Source: Desulfomicrobiaceae bacterium
Lineage (GTDB): Bacteria > Desulfobacterota > Desulfovibrionia > Desulfovibrionales > Desulfomicrobiaceae
NCBI GenBank assembly: GCA_003530935.1
Contig: DPEO01000047.1
Location: forward strand, 8,793-14,726
Length of the DNA: 5,934 bases
Direction: 5' to 3'
The notes under the pieces: model-generated
Seen by the model: only the letters and a program-made list of their open reading frames with translations
Database searches by the model: none
What the model was told of the DNA's origin: nothing
Part shown: piece by piece, positions 1 to 5,676 of the stretch
Position numbering within the stretch: position 1 is the first letter of the stretch
How the letters are laid out: the number at the start of each line of letters is the position of its first letter
Position numbers and translations under genes: made by a program

Positions 1-2829
1 GGCCAGCCGGCGGCCCAGGCCGCGGTGGAGACTTTGGTGGATATCCAAAATCCCCAAGGGCGTTCCGTGTTCGCGGTGTCTCGCTTCGATCTCGAACAGG
101 CGACCAAGGGGGGAAAGAACCTCTACTTGCTGGAATTCGATCTCATTCACGACATCGAAGCCAAAAAGAAGACCGCCTTGGATGTGCTCAAGAACCTCGA
201 GACCACGGGGGCCATTCTTGACGTCAAGCTCGACTTGGAGGCCGTGGGCGATCTGGAAGGCGGTGATTTTTCCAACCGCATTCCGCTCTACGTGCTTTTT
301 GCCTCCATCATCGAGGCGGACATCATGCCCGCGCTTCTGGATTTGAATCAGAGCGCCATTCATGCTGTGGATCTGGCCTCGGCCCCGGCGGCTTCGGCCC
401 CGGAGTTCGCCCAGGAGCTTTTGGAGACCACGCCTCCCACGCCGGAGGAGGACCGCACCGACGACCTCGTGAAAGAGCTGTTTTCGGCGGATACCTTGGC
501 GGCAGCCGTGGAGTCCCCTGCGCCTCAAGCGGGTCCTGCTCCTGCGGCCTCATCTCCTGCGCCGACGCCGCCCCGTGCGCCGGAAGCGCCCAAGCCTTCG
601 GCTCCGTCGAAACCTGCGCCAGCCGCGGCGGCAAGCGAGCCAGAACCAGCGTCGGCAGATGCCGCCCCCAAACCCGGCGGCAAGACATTTACCCAGTCCG
701 AGACCTTGCGGGTGCATGTGAGCCTTTTGGAGGACCTCATGAACCTGGCCGGAGAGCTGGTGCTCAGCCGCAACCAGCTCATGCAGGCCATCTCCTCCAA
801 CGTCCTGCATCAGATCCAAGTGGCCGGGCAGCGCATCGATTTGGTGACCTCGGAGTTGCAGGAAACCATCATGCTCACCCGCATGCAGACCATCGGCACC
901 ATCTTCAACAAATTTCCGCGAGTGGTGCGGGATTTGGCCCGCTCCTTGGGTAAGCAGATCGATCTTCAATTGGAAGGCAACGAGGTCGAGCTGGACAAGA
1001 CCATTATCGAGGGGTTGGGTGATCCCTTGACGCATTTGGTGCGTAATTCCGCCGACCACGGCATCGAGACACCGGAAGAGCGCACCGCCAAGGGGAAAAG
1101 CCCCACCGGCACCATCCTCCTCAAGGCCTATCACGAAGCGGGCCAGGTCATTGTGGAGATCATCGACGATGGTCGCGGCCTCAATACCGCCAAAATCGTG
1201 GAAAAGGCCGTGGCCAAGGGGCTCATCACCGCGGAGCAGGCCCGTGGCATGAGCGAAAAGGAGAAAGCCAACCTGATTTTTCTGCCGGGACTCTCCACCG
1301 CAGAGAAAGTCACCGATGTCTCCGGCCGCGGCGTAGGCATGGATGTGGTGAAGTCCAATCTCGATCAACTGGGCGGTCAGGTGGATATCGAGACCCAACC
1401 GGACAAGGGCACCACCATTCGCATCAAACTGCCCTTGACCTTGGCGATCATTCCGAGCCTTCTCGTTTCCGTGGGCGAAGAGCGCTTCGCCGTGCCTCAG
1501 GTCAATGTGGACGAACTGTTGCGTGTCCCGGCCCAGAGCATCGGCGAGCGTATCGAGTTGGTGGGAGACGCGGAGGTCCTCATTTTGCGCGGTGAGCTCA
1601 TCCCCTTGGTCTATCTCTCCAGTGTGCTCAATTTGGGGGACGAGTTTTCGTCGGCGGCGCGCATGGTGGGGCATGTGCTTCGTGGCGAGCCGGCGCCGGA
1701 AAAACCCGTGGACATCAATCTGGTGGTCGTGTCCGCCGGGCAGTTCCGCTATGGCTTGGTGGTGGACGAACTGCATGACTCGGTGGAGATCGTGGTCAAG
1801 CCTTTGGGGCGGCACTTCAAGGAATGCCAGGGCTATGCCGGGGCCACCATCATGGGCGATGGTCATGTGGCTTTGATCCTGGATGTAGCAGGTCTGGGCC
1901 GCTTGGCGGATCTCAGCATTACCGCCGGCTTGGAGCAGAAGAGCGTCGCCTTAGCCAAGGAAGAAGCGGCCAAGGGCGTTCGGGAAGATCGCATTTCGCT
2001 CTTCACCTTCCGCAATACTCCGACAGAACACTGTGCCGTGCCCTTGGATTTGGTGGCTCGGGTGGAGCTCATCCAGGCCAAGGACATCGAGGAAGTCAGC
2101 GGTCGCCGGGTGATCAAATACCGCGGCGGCAGTCTCCCGGTCTTTTCTTTGGATCAGGCGGCCAATGTGGGCATGCTGGAGCTTTCCGGTGAATTGGTGG
2201 TCATTGTCTTTTCCATCAACGGTCACGAGATCGGGCTCTTGGCATCGCCGCCGGTGGACGCCATGGAGCTGGACGTTGCCATTGATGCCTTTACCCTGCG
2301 CCAGCCCGGTATCAGCGGTTCGGCCATCATCGGCGAGCATACGACGCTCATCGTAGACATCTACGAGTTGGTGCAGACCCTGCAGCCCGATTGGTTCGTG
2401 GAACGCACCGCCTTGCTGCCGGATGCGGGTGGTGACGGCGAAGTAGGGGTGCCCAACCTTTTGCTGGTGGAGGATTCCGAATTCTTCCGCAACCAAGTAC
2501 GGCGGTTTTTGGAGACGGACGGCTACACCGTGGAAACTGCGGAAGACGGCCTGGTGGCCTGGAACATGCTCCAGGCAGATCCGGATCGCTATGATCTGGT
2601 GGTCACGGATATCGAGATGCCCAACATGGACGGCTTCCAGCTGGCGGAACAGATTCGTAGCGACGCCCGCTTTACAGGCTTGCCTATCGTTGCGCTCACG
2701 TCCTTGGCCAGCGAGGAAGATCAGGCCCGAGGCAAGGCGGTGGGCATTGATGCCTATGAAATCAAGTTGGACAAAGACCGTCTGCTGCAGTCCATTTACG
2801 ACTGTCTGCAACGCTACGCTGCCGCATAA
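1..2829 (+). CDS. cheA: Hybrid chemotaxis histidine kinase CheA with two CheW domains and a C-terminal receiver (5'-truncated by window edge)
   Basis: CheA autophosphorylates a His on its Hpt domain in response to receptor/CheW arrays and passes the phosphate to REC domains. The frame is open from base 1; a GTG at 25 is only internal, so the gene starts upstream and the Hpt domain is not in the window. In-window residues (residue 1 = base 1): about 40-124 an alpha/beta P2-position domain; 127-228 a Pro/Ala/Ser linker; 231-307 P3 dimerisation helices (LEDLMNLAGELVLSRNQLM); 308-480 the P4 ATPase, with N box HLVRNSADHGIE (His345, Asn349), G1 DDGRG (389-393), F box FLPGLST, G2 GRGVGMDVV (442-450) and GTTIRIKLPLT; 481-640 a P5 CheW-like domain (LGRHFKECQGYAGATIMGDG); 662-797 a second CheW-like domain; 817-940 a REC domain with Glu824/Asp825, phospho-acceptor Asp870 (DIEMP), Thr900 and Lys922. 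All ATPase boxes look intact. Classical CheA has one CheW domain and no REC. The identification is secure; the function of the extra domains is inferred. Confidence 0.96.
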   Translation, partial: GQPAAQAAVETLVDIQNPQGRSVFAVSRFDLEQATKGGKNLYLLEFDLIHDIEAKKKTALDVLKNLETTGAILDVKLDLEAVGDLEGGDFSNRIPLYVLFASIIEADIMPALLDLNQSAIHAVDLASAPAASAPEFAQELLETTPPTPEEDRTDDLVKELFSADTLAAAVESPAPQAGPAPAASSPAPTPPRAPEAPKPSAPSKPAPAAAASEPEPASADAAPKPGGKTFTQSETLRVHVSLLEDLMNLAGELVLSRNQLMQAISSNVLHQIQVAGQRIDLVTSELQETIMLTRMQTIGTIFNKFPRVVRDLARSLGKQIDLQLEGNEVELDKTIIEGLGDPLTHLVRNSADHGIETPEERTAKGKSPTGTILLKAYHEAGQVIVEIIDDGRGLNTAKIVEKAVAKGLITAEQARGMSEKEKANLIFLPGLSTAEKVTDVSGRGVGMDVVKSNLDQLGGQVDIETQPDKGTTIRIKLPLTLAIIPSLLVSVGEERFAVPQVNVDELLRVPAQSIGERIELVGDAEVLILRGELIPLVYLSSVLNLGDEFSSAARMVGHVLRGEPAPEKPVDINLVVVSAGQFRYGLVVDELHDSVEIVVKPLGRHFKECQGYAGATIMGDGHVALILDVAGLGRLADLSITAGLEQKSVALAKEEAAKGVREDRISLFTFRNTPTEHCAVPLDLVARVELIQAKDIEEVSGRRVIKYRGGSLPVFSLDQAANVGMLELSGELVVIVFSINGHEIGLLASPPVDAMELDVAIDAFTLRQPGISGSAIIGEHTTLIVDIYELVQTLQPDWFVERTALLPDAGGDGEVGVPNLLLVEDSEFFRNQVRRFLETDGYTVETAEDGLVAWNMLQADPDRYDLVVTDIEMPNMDGFQLAEQIRSDARFTGLPIVALTSLASEEDQARGKAVGIDAYEIKLDKDRLLQSIYDCLQRYAAA

Positions 2830-2834
2830 GGAGG
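2828..2834 (+). promoter_or_regulatory. Shine-Dalgarno site of cheW
   Basis: The sequence AAGGAGG overlaps the last two bases of the cheA stop codon (TAA, 2827-2829) and ends four bases before the ATG at 2839. It is the strongest ribosome binding site in the window, fixes the cheW start, and lets ribosomes finishing cheA reload for cheW. Confidence 0.85.
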
Positions 2835-2838
2835 CTCC

Positions 2839-3279
2839 ATGAAAACGCAACAAAGCGGTCCGCTTCAGATGTCGTGCTTTTATGTGGGATCCGCCCTGTG
2901 TGGTATCGATATCCGCGTCATCCAAGAGATGAACAAGCAGATGGAGATGACCCGGGTTCCTGGTGCTCCGTCGTATGTGCTCGGCATCATGAATTTGCGC
3001 GGCCGTATCGTCACCATCATCGATCTGGGCAAGAAACTGGGCCTCGGTGAGTCGAAGAAGACGGAGCAAAGTCGCATCATTATCGTAAATTCCCGGGAAG
3101 AAAACATCGGCCTTTTAGTCGATCGTATTGCGGATGTCGTAACGACGCGGTGGGAAGATGTTGATCCGACACCTTCCAACATCAAGGGTATCAAAGGGAA
3201 ATATTTTCATGGAGTGTGCAAGGCCGGAAAAGAACTGGTCGCTATTTTAGACATCGATGCGGTCCTTGGTGACGAGTAA
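2839..3279 (+). CDS. cheW: Chemotaxis adaptor protein CheW
   Basis: CheW is a cytoplasmic scaffold that links methyl-accepting receptors to the P5 domain of CheA. The product is 146 residues, close to the usual length for a single CheW domain, and the whole protein is that domain. Diagnostic features are residues 12-30 (first beta strands into VIQEM), the signature GIMNLRGRIVTIIDL at about 49-63 with its conserved NLRG arginine (Arg54), and the closing strands GVCKAGKELVAILDIDAVL. The ATG at 2839 is supported by AAGGAGG four bases upstream. It follows cheA by 9 bases and precedes cheB by 13, so it is cotranscribed and probably serves this CheA. The 3' half is noticeably less GC-rich than its neighbours (about 47% by hand count over 3061-3240). 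A CheV is excluded because there is no REC domain. Confidence 0.96.
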   Translation: MKTQQSGPLQMSCFYVGSALCGIDIRVIQEMNKQMEMTRVPGAPSYVLGIMNLRGRIVTIIDLGKKLGLGESKKTEQSRIIIVNSREENIGLLVDRIADVVTTRWEDVDPTPSNIKGIKGKYFHGVCKAGKELVAILDIDAVLGDE

Positions 3280-3282
3280 CCC

Positions 3283-3287
3283 GGGAG
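3283..3287 (+). promoter_or_regulatory. Shine-Dalgarno site of cheB
   Basis: GGGAG lies in the 13-base gap after the cheW stop codon, five bases before the ATG at 3293. It supports 3293 as the cheB start over the in-frame ATG at 3257, which sits inside cheW and would add 12 residues not expected ahead of a REC domain. Confidence 0.7.
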
Positions 3288-3292
3288 ATACC

Positions 3293-4363
3293 ATGCCCAT
3301 TCGTGTTCTTGTGGTGGACGACACCATCATGTACCGGAAAGTGGTGTCGGATATCCTTGCAGAAGTCCCTGATGTGGAAGTGGTGGGCACCGCCAATAAC
3401 GGTCAGATCGCTCTGTCGCGTATTGCCTCGGTGCAGCCCGACCTCATCACTTTAGATGTCGAGATGCCGGTGATGAATGGCTTGGAGCTGTTGGAGGAAA
3501 TGCAGCGTCGCGGTTTGGACGTGGGTGTCATCATGCTTTCCACCCTGACCAAGCGGGGCAGTGAAATCACGCTCAGGGCCTTGGAATTGGGGGCGTTTGA
3601 CTTCATCACCAAGCCTGACGCCGAGGACCGGGACCAGGCGGTGCGGGAGTTGCGCAGCGCCCTTGTGCCGCGCATCAAGGCGTACGCCAAACGGATGGAA
3701 GTGCGGCGGCTGCTGCGGTCGCGCCCGACGCCGTCGCCGACAACTGCTCCAGCAGCCAAGCCTTCCGTGGCTCCACTGGCCCGGCGAGTAGGAAAATCCA
3801 AGGCTGTGGCCATTGGTGTGTCCACCGGCGGTCCCAATGCCTTGGCGCAGATGCTCCCCAAGCTTCCCAAGTTGGGAGTGCCTATCTTTTTGGTACAGCA
3901 CATGCCGCCGGTGTTTACCAAGTCTCTTGCCGAAAGTCTGGACGCCAAATGCGCCTATACGGTGCGGGAGGCCGAACACAACGAAATCGTGGTGCCGGAT
4001 ACCATCTATATCGCTCCAGGGGGCAAGCAGATGCGTGTTGCTTCGGGGAGTGCCGGTCTGAAGGTCATCCAGATCACGGACGATCCGCCGGAGAACAATT
4101 GCAAGCCTTCGGTGGATTACCTGTTTCGTTCCGTAGCCCGGGAATATGGGGCGTTGGTTACCGGTGTTATTATGACCGGCATGGGCGGCGATGGCACCCT
4201 CGGGCTCAAGGTCATGAAAAGCTTTGGCGCGGTTACCATTGGCCAGGACGAGGCCTCCTGTGTAGTGTATGGCATGCCGAAGATGGCCATTGAAGCAGGC
4301 GTGGTGGATATTGTTACCCCGCTGGACCGTATTGCGGAAGAGATCGTACGCACGGTGCGTTAG
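3293..4363 (+). CDS. cheB: Chemotaxis response regulator protein-glutamate methylesterase/glutamine deamidase CheB
   Basis: CheB, activated by phosphate from CheA, hydrolyses glutamyl methyl esters on receptors and deamidates selected glutamines, resetting receptor sensitivity. The product is 356 residues, normal for the family. Residues 3-125 are a REC domain with Asp9/Asp10, phospho-acceptor Asp55 (TLDVEMP), Ser83/Thr84 and Lys107 (TKP). Residues 143-165 are a short Pro/Ala-rich linker. Residues 170-354 are the CheB_methylest domain with the catalytic triad Ser177 (GVSTGGP), His203 (VQHMPP) and Asp300 (MTGMGGDG), plus the late motif DEASCVVYGMPK. The Ser-His spacing of 26 residues equals that of E. 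coli CheB (Ser164-His190). All catalytic residues are present, so an active enzyme is expected. The REC domain reads VMNG where VMDG is more usual, a mild variation. The start at 3293 is chosen because MPIRVLVVDD begins the REC fold and GGGAG lies just upstream. Confidence 0.96.
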   Translation: MPIRVLVVDDTIMYRKVVSDILAEVPDVEVVGTANNGQIALSRIASVQPDLITLDVEMPVMNGLELLEEMQRRGLDVGVIMLSTLTKRGSEITLRALELGAFDFITKPDAEDRDQAVRELRSALVPRIKAYAKRMEVRRLLRSRPTPSPTTAPAAKPSVAPLARRVGKSKAVAIGVSTGGPNALAQMLPKLPKLGVPIFLVQHMPPVFTKSLAESLDAKCAYTVREAEHNEIVVPDTIYIAPGGKQMRVASGSAGLKVIQITDDPPENNCKPSVDYLFRSVAREYGALVTGVIMTGMGGDGTLGLKVMKSFGAVTIGQDEASCVVYGMPKMAIEAGVVDIVTPLDRIAEEIVRTVR

Positions 4364-4368
4364 GACGC
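4348..4368 (+). promoter_or_regulatory. Possible alternative hairpins at the cheB-cheR junction
   Basis: The last cheB codons contain the near-perfect palindrome ACGCAC-G-GTGCGT (4348-4360), which as RNA can form a 5-bp stem with a 3-base loop. Its right arm GCGT (4357-4360) can instead pair with ACGC at 4365-4368, leaving UAGG (4361-4364) as the loop. That loop contains the cheB stop codon and most of the AGGA at 4362-4365, the best Shine-Dalgarno-like sequence before cheR. The stems are short and may be chance; any regulatory role is inference. Confidence 0.25.
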
Positions 4369-4377
4369 CTGAACGGG

Positions 4378-5676
4378 ATGCCTATGGTGGCGATTACTGC
4401 CGATGAAATTAGCACGCTGACGAAGTATGTCTACGCGTTGTGCGGCGTGGCCTTGGATGCGAGCAAGACATACCTGTTGGAGTCACGCTTCAAGCCGTTG
4501 CTTTCCAAGTACGGCCTGTCGTCCTACATGGAGCTCTACCAGAAGGCCGTTGCGGACAAGAGCGGGGAGATGGAGAAGGATATCGTCAGCGCCATTACTA
4601 CCAATGAGACGCTGTTTTTCCGCGACAATTCTCCCTTCGAGGTCTTCAAGCACAAAATCCTGCCAGATATTATCGATGCCCGCTCCAAGATGTATGCAGG
4701 TCGGCCGATCCCTATTCGTATCTGGAGTGCGGCCTGTTCCACGGGTCAGGAGGTGTACAGCATCGCCATTGCGCTCATCGAGACTTTAGGCCGCTTGGAC
4801 CGCTATCAGATTTCCATTTTGGGTACGGATATCTCGGACGAAGCCATCGCTAAAGCAAGTTACGGCAAGTACAATAAGTTTGAGATCGAACGCGGCTTAC
4901 CCATGAATGTTTTGCACCGCTATTTCACGTCCACCGGGGATGGATGGCGCATCAAGGATGAGATCCGCGCCATGGCGGTGTTCAAGAAATTCAATCTCAT
5001 GAAGCCGTTTACCGGCCTGGGCCGTTTTGACGTGGTCTTTTGCCGCAACGTGGCCATCTACTTTACGCCTCAGGACAAGCGGGCCGTGTTCGAGAAGATC
5101 GCCGGCGTGCTCGAGCCGGACGGCGCCCTCATCATTGGATCCACCGAATCCCTTTCCGGGGTGACGACGATGTTCGAACCGCGGCGGTATATGCGCGCCG
5201 TGTTTTACCAGTTGGCTGGAACTCCGCGGCCGGCTGCTATGAGTACTCCCTCGGCGTTGTCGCAGCCTCCGGCCTTTTCTGCCCCTCCATCGCCGCGGCC
5301 GGTGTCTCCGCCTCGCCCGTCGGTGACCGGCGCCTCCCGGCCTGCCGCTGCGCCGCCACGGGGAGCCCCCGCCTCCGTTGGGCCGAGACCACCGGCGCAG
5401 AAGGCGTCTCCTTCGCCTCCGCCGTCACCAGGCGTGACCACGGCTATGCGGCAGCCTACACCCCCGTTGCCGCGAGAGCCTGAAACGGTCGCCGTGTCCA
5501 CGCCTGCGCCAGCATCTGTGGAGCAGGAGGCTGCGGCGCGTCCTGCCCCACCGCGCCGCCAGGCACCGCCGCCACCAACGCGGCGCCTGCCTCCTCAAGG
5601 ACCTCCGGCGGACAAGGTGGCCTTGAAGAAACTTCTCATGCAAAAAAAGGCTGCCAAGAAGGCTGGTGCTGCCTGA
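4378..5676 (+). CDS. cheR: Chemotaxis protein-glutamate O-methyltransferase CheR with long Pro-rich C-terminal tail
   Basis: CheR transfers methyl groups from S-adenosylmethionine to receptor glutamates, opposing CheB. Residues 5-82 are the alpha-helical N-terminal domain ending in TTNETLFFRD. Residues 85-280 are the methyltransferase domain with the SAM-binding motif WSAACSTGQEVYSIA (116-130), the acidic strand end GTDIS (149-153, Asp151), FDVVFCRNVAIYF (217-229) and GSTESLSG (254-261). This core is complete. Residues 283-432 are unlike a standard CheR of about 270-290 residues: 150 residues with about 42 prolines, many Ala/Ser/Arg and few acidic residues, ending in the basic segment KVALKKLLMQKKAAKK. 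Two nearby starts are possible, ATG 4378 and ATG 4384 (MPM). There is no strong Shine-Dalgarno: AGGA at 4362-4365 is 12 bases before 4378, and CGGG at 4374-4377 would suit 4384 better. It follows cheB by 14 bases and overlaps the next gene by one base. Confidence 0.95.
   Translation: MPMVAITADEISTLTKYVYALCGVALDASKTYLLESRFKPLLSKYGLSSYMELYQKAVADKSGEMEKDIVSAITTNETLFFRDNSPFEVFKHKILPDIIDARSKMYAGRPIPIRIWSAACSTGQEVYSIAIALIETLGRLDRYQISILGTDISDEAIAKASYGKYNKFEIERGLPMNVLHRYFTSTGDGWRIKDEIRAMAVFKKFNLMKPFTGLGRFDVVFCRNVAIYFTPQDKRAVFEKIAGVLEPDGALIIGSTESLSGVTTMFEPRRYMRAVFYQLAGTPRPAAMSTPSALSQPPAFSAPPSPRPVSPPRPSVTGASRPAAAPPRGAPASVGPRPPAQKASPSPPPSPGVTTAMRQPTPPLPREPETVAVSTPAPASVEQEAAARPAPPRRQAPPPPTRRLPPQGPPADKVALKKLLMQKKAAKKAGAA
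5224..5673 (+). other. Low-complexity region encoding the disordered Pro/Ala/Ser/Arg tail of CheR
   Basis: This part of cheR encodes residues 283-432. It is very GC-rich (about 82% by hand count over 5281-5340) and composed mostly of Pro, Ala, Ser and Arg codons, with the 10-mer CCGCGGCCGG occurring twice (5224-5233 and 5293-5302). The frame stays open without interruption and the last 20 residues change character to Lys/Leu/Ala. It therefore looks like a genuine disordered tether ending in a short helix rather than a frameshifted read-through. Confidence 0.75.

Noticed and set aside
25..27. GTG as a true start of cheA, giving a CheA without Hpt
   Set aside because: The frame continues open to base 1 with linker-like residues (GQPAAQAA), no Shine-Dalgarno precedes 25, and a CheA normally has an N-terminal Hpt domain. 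Truncation by the window edge is the simpler reading.
550..1866. 438-codon open frame on the minus strand opposite cheA
   Set aside because: It lies wholly antisense to intact, motif-rich CheA sequence. Its product is His/Gly/Leu/Arg-rich, with no recognisable domain and an Arg-rich end mirroring the Pro/Ala linker. Long antisense frames are expected from this GC-rich codon use.
1951..3069. 372-codon open frame on the minus strand opposite the cheA end and cheW start
   Set aside because: It crosses the cheA-cheW junction and mirrors conserved CheW and REC codons. The product has no recognisable fold, and no ribosome binding site or neighbour supports it.
3257..3292. Earlier in-frame ATG for cheB, overlapping cheW by 23 bases
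   Set aside because: The 12 added residues are the cheW end read in another frame. The ATG at 3293 has GGGAG at proper spacing and begins directly at the REC fold.
3450..3490. VMNG instead of VMDG in the CheB REC domain as a sign of inactivation
   Set aside because: The phospho-acceptor Asp55, the acidic pair Asp9/Asp10, Ser83/Thr84 and Lys107 are all present, and this position is not catalytic.
4348..4360. Inverted repeat ACGCAC-G-GTGCGT as an intrinsic terminator
   Set aside because: The stem is short, lies inside the cheB coding sequence, and is not followed by a run of T; cheR begins within 20 bases.
5224..5302. Repeated 10-mer CCGCGGCCGG (5224-5233 and 5293-5302)
   Set aside because: Only two copies, inside extremely GC-rich Pro/Ala coding sequence, with no matching flanks. 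Best explained by composition rather than a mobile or regulatory repeat.
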